Shown piece by piece: positions 24,819-33,062 of a stretch of 64,000 nucleotides of DNA. Both the position numbers and the translations under genes were made by a program. Within the stretch, counting starts at the first letter, position 1; each line of letters starts with the position of its first letter. The notes beneath the pieces were generated by a model, which saw only the letters and a program-made list of their open reading frames with translations, had not been told where the DNA came from and ran no database searches. Source of the stretch: Pseudonocardia sp. MH-G8 (lineage in GTDB: Bacteria > Actinomycetota > Actinomycetes > Mycobacteriales > Pseudonocardiaceae); assembly GCF_002262885.1 (NCBI RefSeq), contig NZ_NKYF01000016.1, positions 62,001 through 126,000 of the forward strand, given 5' to 3'.

Positions 24819-25823
24819 GTGAAGACGGTGGCCGCCCACGCGGGTGTCAGCGCCCAGACCGTGTCGCGCGTCCTGCGAGGCCAGGGCTACGTCAGCGAGA
24901 AGACCCGCGCGAAGGTCCTGGCCGCCGTGACCGCCGTGGGCTACCGCCCCAACGCAGTGGGCCGCAGCCTCCGCGCCACCCGCACGCCCATGGTCGGGCT
25001 GCTGATCACCGACATCGCCAACCCGTTCTACGCCGCCCTGCACAAGTCGATCGAGGCCGTGTTCCGCAGGCGTGGCCTCACCCTGATGCTGCTGAACTCC
25101 GACGACGACCGCGAGACCGAGCGCCAGCAACTCGAGCTGTTGCGTTCCTACCGGCCCAGCGGGCTGCTGGTCGCCCCCGCGGTGCACAGCTCGCTCACCA
25201 CCGAGGACCTCGCGGGATTCGGTGCCGCGGTGCTGGTGAGCCGCTCCCTCCCCGACCTCGCGGTGCCGTCGGTGGTCACCAACGAGCCCGAGGCGATGGG
25301 CGAGGCCACCCGCTCGCTGCTCGACGCGGGCCACCGCCGGATCGCCGCGGTACTCGGCCCGCAGGGCGCCTCCACCACCAGCCGCCGCGAGGCGGGCTAC
25401 CGGGAGGCGGTGGGCGCCGCCGGGGCGGAGCCGCTGGTGTTCTACACCGACCAGACCGGCGCGGGTGCACGGGCCGCGATCCCGCACGCCCTGCGCGCGC
25501 ACCCCGACATCACCGCCGCGATCGGGTTCAACGCCCCCGTGACCGAGGGGATCCTCGCCGGCCTGCGCGACGTCGGTCTGCGCTGCCCCCAGGACGTCTC
25601 CCTGGTCGGGTTCACCGACGCGCCGTGGATGGCGTTCTACCCGCCACCCATCACCGTGGTGCGCCAGCCCGTCGAGGCGATGGGCCGGCTCGCCGCGCAA
25701 CTCGTCCTCGACCTGGTCGACGGCACGCCGGTCACCGCAGGGCTGCACGTCGTCCCCAGCACGCTGCTCCGCCGGGAATCCGTCGTCGCCCCGGCGGGCC
25801 CCACCCGACGAGGAGGCGAGTGA
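24819..25823 (+). CDS. LacI-family regulator of a sugar-acid operon
   Basis: About 334 residues from GTG 24819; the frame also allows GTG 24780, but that start lies between the two operator repeats. The HTH is KTVAAHAGVSAQTVSRVLRG at the very N-terminus. The ligand domain includes GLLITDIANPFYAALHKSIE and VSLVGFTDAPWM. It is the first gene of its own operon: its stop overlaps the next ATG (TGATG), so it is co-transcribed with the hydrolase, transporters and dehydratase it probably represses. Confidence 0.9.
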   Translation: MKTVAAHAGVSAQTVSRVLRGQGYVSEKTRAKVLAAVTAVGYRPNAVGRSLRATRTPMVGLLITDIANPFYAALHKSIEAVFRRRGLTLMLLNSDDDRETERQQLELLRSYRPSGLLVAPAVHSSLTTEDLAGFGAAVLVSRSLPDLAVPSVVTNEPEAMGEATRSLLDAGHRRIAAVLGPQGASTTSRREAGYREAVGAAGAEPLVFYTDQTGAGARAAIPHALRAHPDITAAIGFNAPVTEGILAGLRDVGLRCPQDVSLVGFTDAPWMAFYPPPITVVRQPVEAMGRLAAQLVLDLVDGTPVTAGLHVVPSTLLRRESVVAPAGPTRRGGE

Positions 25824-26593
25824 TGTACGAGCTGAGCATCCTGTTCCAGGGATTCCCCGGTAGGAGCACGTGCCACGGCGGGCTGGGCTGGAGCACCGTC
25901 GCCCTGCTGCAGGGGCACGGCGAGACCGTCCTCGTCGACACCGGGGGATACGGGTACCGCACCCCGCTGCTCGCGCAACTGGAGGAGCGCGGGATCCGCA
26001 GGTCCGACGTCACCGGCGTGGTGCTCACCCACTGCCACTGGGACCACATCTGCAACTTCGCGTTGTTCCCGAACGCCCGCGTGGTCGTACCGCGCCCGGA
26101 CCTGGAGTGGGCCGTCGCCCAGCCGATCGGCACCTGGGAGCTGCCCGAGTTCCACGTCGAGAAGCTCGCGGCGGCCGACCACGTGCTCCGCGTCGAGGAC
26201 GGTGGCGAGCCGCTCCCCCAGGTGCACGCCGTCGCCACCCCCGGCCACACCCCGGGCCACTTCGCCTACCACGTCGACACGTCGAGCGGCCCGGTGCTGT
26301 TCGCGGGCGACGCCGTCAAGAACGAGTACGAGCTGCGGACCGGCGACACGGACATGACGCTCGACGCCGCCGAGAGCCGCCGCAGCATCGCGAAGGTCCG
26401 CGAGATGCTGCGCAGCGACCCGACCCTGGTGCTGGTCCCCGGGCACGACCGCCTCCTCAGCCTGCGCGACGACGAGGTCGTCGCGCACTCGCAGCTGCAG
26501 GCCGCCGTCCGCGCGTGGTTGCCCGGCACGGCGGAACCGACGACCACCGTCGATCTCTGCAACCGACCCGCGAACGACGAGGTTCACCCGTGA
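25823..26593 (+). CDS. Metallo-beta-lactamase-fold hydrolase (lactonase-like)
   Basis: 256 residues. The di-metal motif is T69-HCHWDH75, with further ligands in ATPGHTPGH, FAGDAVKNE and VPGHDR. The N-terminal half resembles N-acyl homoserine lactonases (AiiA/AttM group), but in a sugar-acid operon a sugar-lactone hydrolase is more likely. AGGAGG lies 7 bases before the ATG. The stop overlaps the next GTG. Confidence 0.87.
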   Translation: MYELSILFQGFPGRSTCHGGLGWSTVALLQGHGETVLVDTGGYGYRTPLLAQLEERGIRRSDVTGVVLTHCHWDHICNFALFPNARVVVPRPDLEWAVAQPIGTWELPEFHVEKLAAADHVLRVEDGGEPLPQVHAVATPGHTPGHFAYHVDTSSGPVLFAGDAVKNEYELRTGDTDMTLDAAESRRSIAKVREMLRSDPTLVLVPGHDRLLSLRDDEVVAHSQLQAAVRAWLPGTAEPTTTVDLCNRPANDEVHP

Positions 26594-27891
26594 AGACTCC
26601 CCGCCGCAGATGGCTGGTCTACGGCCTGCTGTTCCTGCTGGTCGCGATCAACTACATGGACCGCTCCGCCCTCTCGGTGGCGGCGACCCCGATCTCCCAG
26701 GAGTTCGGGCTCTCGCCGGGGCAGATGGGCGTGCTGCTGTCCACGTTCCTGTGGACCTACCTGCTCTGCCTGATCCCCGCCGGGATCCTCACCGACCGGA
26801 TCGGCACCCGGTGGACCAACGCCATCAGCATCGCCGTCTGGTCGACCGCCACCGTGCTCGCCGGCCTCGTCAAGGGATTCGGCGCGCTGGTCGGCGCCCG
26901 GCTCCTGATGGGTGTCGGTGAATCCACGACCTACCCCGCGGCCGGTCGGGTCGTGCAGGAGTGGGCGCCGGCGAGCGAGCGCGGTCGCGTCGTCGCGACC
27001 TACAACTCCGGCGCCTACGCCGGACCGGCGCTGGGCTCCCTCGTCACCGCGGCCCTCGTGACCGCGTACGGCTGGCGGACCGCGTTCGTCGTCCTCGGTG
27101 GCATCGGCTTCGTCTGGCTCGCCGCCTGGCTCTACTGGTTCCGCGACCCCGCCCAGGCGACGTGGCTCGGCGACGAGGAGCGGGAGAAGATCCTGCGCGA
27201 GCGCGGGCTCGCCCAGGAGGCACCGGCTCCGGAGGACGGCCGGCGGGTCGGTGTCCTCGAGCTGTTGCGCCACCGCAGCATGTGGGGCATCGCGCTGGTG
27301 CAGTCGGCCGCGGTCTACACGCAGTACATGTTCCTCACCTGGCTGCCCGGCTACCTGGAGCAGGCACGCGGGCTGTCGGTGCTGAAGTCCGGGGCGTTCA
27401 CCGCGATCCCCTACGTCGTGGCGATGGTGCTCGGGATCGCCCTCGGTGTGGTCGTCGACCGCACGCTGAACACGCAGGCGCGTGCCGCGGGACGGCGCCG
27501 GATCGTGGTGGCCGGCTTCCTGCTCGTCTCCTCCGTCGTGCTCCTCACACCGTTCGTCAGCTCGATGGTGGTGCTCATCGCGCTGATCAGCATCTCGCTC
27601 ACGTGCGTGTCGAGTGCGGTCTCGATGAACCTCGCGCTGCTGGCCGATCTCCTGCGCTCACCGCGGCTCGCGGGCCGCGCCAACAGCATCGCCATGGTCG
27701 GCGGCAACGTGTTCGGGCTCGCCGCGCCGATCGTCACCGGCTACGTCGTGCAGTTCACCCACAGCTACACGGCGGCGTTCCTCGTCGCCGGTGTCTTCCT
27801 CCTGCTGGGAACCACGGTCGCGCTCACGATGACGCGCACCCCCATCGGCCGTGCCGACCCCGCGACGGAGATGACGGTCGCGTCGACCTGA
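26590..27891 (+). CDS. MFS transporter, anion:cation symporter type
   Basis: 433 residues with about twelve hydrophobic segments. The first helix region NYMDRSALSVAATPISQEFG is the hallmark of the glucarate/galactonate/tartrate (ACS) family, as are ILTDRIGTRW and MGVGESTTYPAAGRVVQEW. It should import a hexonate or related carboxylate by proton symport. GTG start overlaps the hydrolase stop. Confidence 0.9.
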   Translation: MKTPRRRWLVYGLLFLLVAINYMDRSALSVAATPISQEFGLSPGQMGVLLSTFLWTYLLCLIPAGILTDRIGTRWTNAISIAVWSTATVLAGLVKGFGALVGARLLMGVGESTTYPAAGRVVQEWAPASERGRVVATYNSGAYAGPALGSLVTAALVTAYGWRTAFVVLGGIGFVWLAAWLYWFRDPAQATWLGDEEREKILRERGLAQEAPAPEDGRRVGVLELLRHRSMWGIALVQSAAVYTQYMFLTWLPGYLEQARGLSVLKSGAFTAIPYVVAMVLGIALGVVVDRTLNTQARAAGRRRIVVAGFLLVSSVVLLTPFVSSMVVLIALISISLTCVSSAVSMNLALLADLLRSPRLAGRANSIAMVGGNVFGLAAPIVTGYVVQFTHSYTAAFLVAGVFLLLGTTVALTMTRTPIGRADPATEMTVAST

Positions 27892-27920
27892 GCGTCGCGC
27901 CCCGACGAGGAGAATCCCGC

Positions 27921-29039
27921 ATGAAGATCACCGCTGTCATCCCGCACGTCGTGGTCCAGCGCCTCGACCAGCCGTTCGGCATGTCCCAGTGGCTCTGGGA
28001 CGTCCGCGCCAGCTGCCTGGTGGAGGTGCGCACCGACGAGGGCGTCATCGGCTGGGGAGAGTGCTTCGGCCCGGCCCAGGCGAACCGGGCGCTGATCGAG
28101 TCGGTCTACGCGCCGATCCTCGTCGGACGCGACGCCGGCGAGATGGTCGCGTTGTGGGAGGCGATGTACAACCGGAGCCGGGAATGGGGCCGCAAGGGCG
28201 TCTCGATCACCGCGATCTCCGGGGTGGAGATCGCGCTCTGGGACATCGCGGGCAAGGCCGTGGGGCTGCCCGTGCACCGCCTCCTGGGGGGATCGGCTCC
28301 CACGTCCTTCTCCGCCTACGCGTCGGCCTTCTACTACGCGGGCCCGTGGGACGGCGACCTGGAAGGCGAGGCCGCGCACCTGCTGGCCGCCGGCTACCGG
28401 GCGTTCAAGATGAAGGTCGGCGGACGCCCGGTCGACGAGGACGTCCGGCGGGTGCGCAGGGTGCGCGCAGCGCTCGGCCCCGACACCCGCCTGGCCGTGG
28501 ACGCCAACCGCGGCTACACCGCCGCCGAGGCGATCCGCTTCGGCCGTGCGGTGGCCGACGCGGACCTGTGGTTCTTCGAGGAGCCGGTGCTCCCCGAGGA
28601 CCTCGACGCCTACACCCGGGTCCGCGCCGCGCTCGACGTGCCGATCTCGGGTGGCGAGTCCGAGTTCACCCGCTGGGGCTTCCGCGAGTTCCTGGCCCGC
28701 GGACCCGTCGACATCCTCCAGCCCGACGCCACGGCCTGCGGCGGCATCCGCGAGACATTGCTGATCGCGGGGATGGCGAGCGCGCACGGCATCCCCACCG
28801 TGCCGCACGTGTGGGGCTCGGCGATCACGGTGGCGGCCGGGCTGCACCTGATGACGGCGCTCCCGGACGTGGTCCCGTCGATGGCGCGCGAACGCCCGCA
28901 CATGGAGCTCGACCAGGCACCGAACGTCTTCCGCGACGAGCTGTCCGACCTCGTCTGCGGGCCGGTCATGACCGTTCCGGACGGCCCCGGCCTCGGCGTG
29001 GAGATCGACCGATCCGTGATCGAAGGGCACCGACCGTGA
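27921..29039 (+). CDS. Enolase-superfamily sugar-acid dehydratase (mandelate racemase group)
   Basis: 372 residues. Catalytic layout: K163-M-K165, metal ligands D194, E220 and E246, and the general acid/base H296 with D269, i.e. the mandelate-racemase subgroup with a KxK motif and His-Asp dyad. Members usually dehydrate gluconate, galactonate, galactarate or similar acids to 2-keto-3-deoxy products. AGGAG precedes ATG 27921. The neighbouring acid carriers and lactonase-like enzyme fit a lactone to aldonate to keto-deoxy acid route, but no aldolase or kinase is present in the window. Confidence 0.9.
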   Translation: MKITAVIPHVVVQRLDQPFGMSQWLWDVRASCLVEVRTDEGVIGWGECFGPAQANRALIESVYAPILVGRDAGEMVALWEAMYNRSREWGRKGVSITAISGVEIALWDIAGKAVGLPVHRLLGGSAPTSFSAYASAFYYAGPWDGDLEGEAAHLLAAGYRAFKMKVGGRPVDEDVRRVRRVRAALGPDTRLAVDANRGYTAAEAIRFGRAVADADLWFFEEPVLPEDLDAYTRVRAALDVPISGGESEFTRWGFREFLARGPVDILQPDATACGGIRETLLIAGMASAHGIPTVPHVWGSAITVAAGLHLMTALPDVVPSMARERPHMELDQAPNVFRDELSDLVCGPVMTVPDGPGLGVEIDRSVIEGHRP

Positions 29040-30301
29040 CCGCGCACCCCGTGGGGACCTCCAAGTGGTGGCGCATCGGCGCCGTCCTCATGTTCGGCCT
29101 CTTCGTGGCCTACCTCGACCGCTCCAACCTCTCGATCGCCCTGCCGGGGCTGTCGGAGGACATGGGATTCGCCGGGCCGACGTTCGCCGACACGTCGAGC
29201 TGGGCGCTCACCGCATTTCTGTTCGGCTACCTCGCCGCCAACCTGCTGGGCGGCTTCCTCACCTACCGGATCGACCCGAAGCTCACCCTGATCGTCACCG
29301 TTGCGGTGTTCTCCACGTGCACGCTGCTCTCCGGGTTCGTCGACTCGGTGGGCCTGCTGATCGCGCTGCGGGTCGTGCTCGGCTTCGCCGAAGGGATCTA
29401 CTGGCCGCAGCAGTTCCGCGTCGCCAAGGCGTGGTTCACCGAGCGGGAGATGAGCAAGGGCACCGCGATCATCCAGTACTACGGCCAGTACACGGCGTTG
29501 GCGCTCGGCTTCTTCCTGCTCACCCCGCTCTACGACGCGCTGGGCTGGCGCCCGCTTTTCTGGATCACCGGCCTGGCCGGGATCGTGCTGGTGATCCCGC
29601 TCTACCTGGCGTTCCTGCGGTCCGCGCCCGCGGGGGCCACACCCGCCGTGCCCCCGCGCGAGCCCGGCACCCGCACCCGGATGCGCTTCGCCGACTTCGG
29701 CGGCTCGCGCTTCCTGCTGCTGGTATTCAGCTACTTCTCCAACGGCATGCTGTTCTGGGGCATCACGCTGTGGATCCCGCTCGTCATCGAGTCGCTCGGG
29801 TTCACCGGCACGAGCCGCGGCCTGCTCGCGGCCCTGCCGTACGTGCTCTCGCTGGTGCTGACCGTCCCGATGATGGCGATCAGCGACCGCACCGGGAAGC
29901 GCGTGCTCATCGCCTCCTCCGGGCTGCTCGTCGGCGGCGCGCTGGTGGGTGCGATCCCGCTGGTGGAGAGCCCGGTCGGCAAGCTCGTGCTGATCTGCGT
30001 GGGCATGGGCTACTTCACCGCGACCTTCACCTCCAACCTGTGGGCCATCGCGGTGACCGACCTGCCCCCACACCTGGTCGGCCCGGCCACCGGGATCATC
30101 AACGGCTTCGGGGCCGGGGGCGGCGGGATCGTCGCCGGGTTCGTCGTCGGCCAGCTCCGGGCGGCGACGGGCTCCTACCTCCCCGGCTTCGTCGTCCTCG
30201 GGGTGGTCGCGATCATCGGCGGCCTGGCCCTGCTGGCCTACGGGCGCCTCCGTCCACGCGCCCCGGCCCCGCTCCCGGCGGCCGGCGATCTCGCGCGTTG
30301 A
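29036..30301 (+). CDS. Second MFS transporter, anion:cation symporter type
   Basis: 421 residues with about twelve spans. The first helix carries YLDRSNLSIALPGLSEDMGF and later VLGFAEGIYWPQQF, again the ACS group. GTG start overlaps the dehydratase stop (GTGA). It is paralogous but clearly different from the first carrier, so the operon may take up two related acids or a diastereomer pair. Last gene before the long repeat element. Confidence 0.9.
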   Translation: MTAHPVGTSKWWRIGAVLMFGLFVAYLDRSNLSIALPGLSEDMGFAGPTFADTSSWALTAFLFGYLAANLLGGFLTYRIDPKLTLIVTVAVFSTCTLLSGFVDSVGLLIALRVVLGFAEGIYWPQQFRVAKAWFTEREMSKGTAIIQYYGQYTALALGFFLLTPLYDALGWRPLFWITGLAGIVLVIPLYLAFLRSAPAGATPAVPPREPGTRTRMRFADFGGSRFLLLVFSYFSNGMLFWGITLWIPLVIESLGFTGTSRGLLAALPYVLSLVLTVPMMAISDRTGKRVLIASSGLLVGGALVGAIPLVESPVGKLVLICVGMGYFTATFTSNLWAIAVTDLPPHLVGPATGIINGFGAGGGGIVAGFVVGQLRAATGSYLPGFVVLGVVAIIGGLALLAYGRLRPRAPAPLPAAGDLAR

Positions 30302-30382
30302 CCACGTACGGCCGCGCGGTGCGAGTCGCACACCAGTGCCCTGGCGACCGCGCTCACGTACTTCTCGCACGTCGGCTGGCCG

Positions 30383-30450
30383 CCATGATCGCCAGGAGTG
30401 GTGTGAGGGCGACAGATCTGTCGCCCTCACACCACTTCTGCTGATCATGG
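30383..30450. terminator. 68-bp near-perfect hairpin with CATGATC ends
   Basis: CCATGATC/GATCATGG at the ends, a 2-base gap, then 24-base arms (30393-30416 and 30417-30440) with a single G-T pair. The inner 38 bp (30398-30435) is a perfect palindrome centred on AGATCT. It follows the stop of the rightward MFS gene by 82 bases and could terminate transcription from both sides, though it has no T-run. Confidence 0.75.
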
Positions 30451-30474
30451 CCCGTCGCGTTCCGCGGAACGCAC

Positions 30475-30548
30475 TTTTCATGATCAGATAGACCTGAGAG
30501 GGATTCGGGGAAGATCCAACACCCCTCACGTCTATATGGTCATGAAAA
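30475..30548. repeat. Hairpin insertion unique to copy A
   Basis: TTTTCATGATCAGATAGAC (30475-30493) is inverted at 30530-30548 with 17 of 19 matches. The corresponding place in copy B lacks this segment, so it looks like an inserted or lost module. It again contains CATGATC. Confidence 0.7.
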
Positions 30549-30652
30549 CACCTGTGGGCGCGCCGTCCCCGGCTCGCAGCCACTGCCCCACACCCCGCCC
30601 CTGGTCTTCGGCGCAGTCGGCCGAGTTCTCCTGCCCTGTCCGCCGGCGGGGT

Positions 30653-31037
30653 GGCCGGGTTGGCAGAACTACCGAATATCCGGGCTGGGTGGGCAGCCGT
30701 CCCCGGCGCGGGCCCAGGCCCGTTCGGGACGAGCCCGTCCCTGCCGGGTGGGTGCCCACCTTGCGGTGGTCCCGTTCCACACCCCTTTATCGATGATCAG
30801 CGGTCAGATCGACGGCGTGCCACCTCCGGTGACCGGCGGGATCAGGACCTGCAACGAAGTCGCGCGGCTCAGGTCCCTGTCCCGTTGGCCAAAGCCGTTT
30901 CGGAGGGGTTCAAAATCGGCACCACAGCCAGGTGGGCACGGACTCGGCCGTCACGGTCTCGTCCGGAACGGCCTGGGCCTGCGTCGGGAACGGCCGCCCG
31001 GACGACCACGATATTCGTTGCTGTACCCCACCCAGCC
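30653..31037. repeat. 385-bp imperfect inverted repeat with arms of about 140 bp
   Basis: Outer arms GGCCGGGTTGG (30653) against CCCACCCAGCC (to 31037), CGAATATC (30673-30680) against GATATTCG (31010-31017), then an extended match. GGCCCAGGCC, GGACGAG, GTGCCCACCT and ACCCCT on the left recur in reverse order and orientation on the right. The loop is about 110 bases. Copy B keeps only the outer arms with a 24-base loop. Confidence 0.8.
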
Positions 31038-31338
31038 ACCCTCGGCGCGGAGGACGGGCTCGGCGCCGGACCGATTGCGTGTGAGACCCCGGGTGGCGGC
31101 GGGGCAGGAAGTCTCGAGCCGGGGACGGCGCGCCCACCGCAACCGGGGCTACGAGGCAGGGCCACGGGGAGGAGCAGCGGCAGGCGCTGGGACGAGGTGT
31201 GCTCCCACCCCGTGTCCGATCACGCCCCCGGATTCGCGCCACGCACCCCGTCGACGGGTGGCGCGGAGAAGGGAGGGGAGTTGACGTCGCGGACCGGCTG
31301 CCGCACGACCCGGTGAACGTCCGCGGCCACCCGAGCCT

Positions 31339-32112
31339 CTAGGCCGTGAGCCCGCCGTCGACCGGCAGCACCACGCCGCTGACCTGGCCCGCACGATCGC
31401 TCAGCAGCCACGCGGCGGCCTCGGCCACCTCGGTGGTCGTGCCGGCCTTGCGCAGCGGAACGGCGTTGAGCCGGGCCGCCACGGCGTCCGGATCGTTCTG
31501 CCGCCACGCCGTGAGCATCGGGGTCTCGGTGGGGCCGGGGGCGATGGCGTTGACGCGGATGCCGAGCGGGCCGTTGTCGTGCGCCGCGGTGCGGGTGAGC
31601 CCGATGACCGCGTGCTTCGTGGCCTGGTAGGCGCCCAGGCCGGTGTTGCCGCGGTACCCGCCGATGCTGCTCGTGTTGACGATCGAGCCGCCGGAGTGGC
31701 GCATCGCGTGGATCTCCTCGCGCAGGCACAGCCAGGTGCCCTTCACGTTCACGGCCATGACCCGGTCGAAGTCGTCCTCGGAGACGTCGTCGAGCCTGCC
31801 CTGCTGGTTGATGCCCGCGTTGTTGAAGGCGCCGTCGAGGCGGCCGAACCGGTCGAGCGTCGCGTCGACGAACCGCGCGACGTCCGCCGCGACGCTGACG
31901 TCGCCCGCGGTGGCGGCGACGTCGTGGCCTGCCTCGGTCAGTTCGGCGGTGAGGTCGGCGAGCACGTCGCGCGAACGGGCGGCGAGCATGACCGAGGCGC
32001 CCTCCTCGGCGAAGAGCCGGGCCGCGTCGGCGCCGATCCCGGTGCTCCCGCCCACCACGAGGACGATCTTGCCGGCGAGCAGGCCCGCTCCGGGTCGCGT
32101 GCCCTCGGTCAT
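31339..32112 (-). CDS. SDR-family NAD(P)-dependent oxidoreductase
   Basis: 257 residues of classical SDR type. GGSTGIG is the cofactor loop, NNAGI, the catalytic Ser in IVNTSSIGGY and Tyr/Lys in YQATKHA; PGPTETPM follows. The C-terminus PVDGGLTA is typical. Last gene of the leftward hydrolase-cupin-BKACE-SDR operon (ATGA overlap with BKACE); it probably oxidises a hydroxy intermediate to the beta-keto acid that BKACE cleaves. Confidence 0.92.
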   Translation of the reverse strand: MTEGTRPGAGLLAGKIVLVVGGSTGIGADAARLFAEEGASVMLAARSRDVLADLTAELTEAGHDVAATAGDVSVAADVARFVDATLDRFGRLDGAFNNAGINQQGRLDDVSEDDFDRVMAVNVKGTWLCLREEIHAMRHSGGSIVNTSSIGGYRGNTGLGAYQATKHAVIGLTRTAAHDNGPLGIRVNAIAPGPTETPMLTAWRQNDPDAVAARLNAVPLRKAGTTTEVAEAAAWLLSDRAGQVSGVVLPVDGGLTA

Positions 32113-33062
32113 GCCATCTCCTCAGTCCTGGGCAGGCTGGTCCGCTGCGCCCCCTTCAACGCGAGCAGCTCACGGGTCCGCGCCGGGCTCGCCGGGGTGC
32201 GGCCCATCTCCTGCACGATCCGCACGATCTTCTCGACCTGCTCGGCGTTGCTCCGCGCGGGGCGCCCGGCGCCGAGGTAGAGACCGTCCTCCAGCCCGAC
32301 CCGCACGTGCCCGCCCAGCTGCGCCGCCTGCGTCGCGACCGCGAACTGGTTGCGCCCGCCGGCCAGGGCGGAGAACACGTAGTCGTCACCGAAGAGGCGG
32401 TCGGCGGTGCGCACCATGTGGTGGACGTGGTCGAGGTCGGCGCCGATCCCGCCCAGGACCCCGAACACGCCCTGCACCAGGAACGGGGACCGCACCAGGC
32501 CGCGTTCGACGAAGTGGGCCAGCGAGTGGAGGTGGCCGATGTCGTAGCACTCGAACTCGAACCGGGTGCCGCGCCCACCGAGGTCGGAGAGGATCGTCTC
32601 GATCTGGGTGAAGGTGTTGGCGAAGATCTGGTCGGCCGAACCGAGCAGGTAGTCGCGTTCCCAGTCGTAGCGCCAGTGCTGCACCCGGGCCGCCGCGCCG
32701 GCGAAGTTGAAGTTCATCGACCCCATGTTCAGCGAGGCCAGCTCAGGGGCGAACGTGCGTGCGGCGGCGAGCCGGTCGTCGATGCTCATCCGGGTCGAGC
32801 CGCCGGTGGTGATGTTCACGACGGCATCGGTGCCCGCGGCGATCGGCGCGAGGAACTGCGCGTAGACCGCCGGGTCCGGGCTGGGGCGGCCGTCCTGCGG
32901 GTCCCGGGCGTGCAGGTGCAGCACCGCGGCGCCGGCCTCGGCGGCGCCGAGCGCCTGCTCGGCGATCTGCGCCGGGGTGATCGGGAGCGCCGCGGACATG
33001 CTCGGCGTGTGGATGGAGCCGGTGACCGCGCAGCTCACGATCACGTCGTCGCTGGACCTCAC
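32109..33062 (-). CDS. 3-keto-5-aminohexanoate cleavage family protein (BKACE, DUF849)
   Basis: 317 residues. Family knowledge: BKACE enzymes condense a beta-keto acid with acetyl-CoA, releasing acetoacetate and a new acyl-CoA, using zinc. The sequence shows SCAVTGSIHTPSMS at the N-terminus, the zinc motif HLHARDPQDGRP and GGHVRVGLEDGLYLG at the C-terminal end. GTG 33062 overlaps the cupin stop. The keto acid is not predictable from sequence alone. Confidence 0.92.
   Translation of the reverse strand: MRSSDDVIVSCAVTGSIHTPSMSAALPITPAQIAEQALGAAEAGAAVLHLHARDPQDGRPSPDPAVYAQFLAPIAAGTDAVVNITTGGSTRMSIDDRLAAARTFAPELASLNMGSMNFNFAGAAARVQHWRYDWERDYLLGSADQIFANTFTQIETILSDLGGRGTRFEFECYDIGHLHSLAHFVERGLVRSPFLVQGVFGVLGGIGADLDHVHHMVRTADRLFGDDYVFSALAGGRNQFAVATQAAQLGGHVRVGLEDGLYLGAGRPARSNAEQVEKIVRIVQEMGRTPASPARTRELLALKGAQRTSLPRTEEMA

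Larger units (their letters stand above)
30319..31322 (+). repeat. Palindrome-rich intergenic repeat element, long copy (A)
   Basis: About 1004 bp. Shared with 42433-42955 in the same orientation, block by block: the left block with ACCGCGCTCACGTACTTCTC and the CATGATC hairpin; GTCTTCGGCGCAGTCGG; GGCCGGGTTGGCAGAACT; CCGAATATCCGGGCTGGGTG; GACCACGATATTCG; TACGAGGCAGGGCCACGGGG; GCCCCCGGATTCGCGCC; and the right edge CCGGTGAACGTCC. Copy A carries two extra palindromic insertions (30475-30548 and the interior of 30653-31037). No transposase, terminal duplication or coding frame is evident. Confidence 0.85.
30302..31338. other. Gene-free 1-kb stretch occupied by repeat element copy A
   Basis: It lies between the stops of a rightward operon and a leftward operon. 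Open frames here (for example 30651-31316) have no ribosome sites, no recognisable product, and partly mirror each other because the DNA is an inverted repeat. I see no gene; the content is the repeat described separately. Confidence 0.7.

Noticed and set aside
25823..26593. Quorum-quenching AHL lactonase role for the beta-lactamase-fold gene
   Set aside because: Similarity to AiiA/AttM is general to the fold; the sugar-acid operon context makes a sugar-lactone or related substrate more likely.
30536..31316. Open frames across repeat copy A as genes
   Set aside because: No ribosome site or recognisable motif; similar stretches appear on opposite strands because the DNA is an inverted repeat, and copy B does not preserve the frames.
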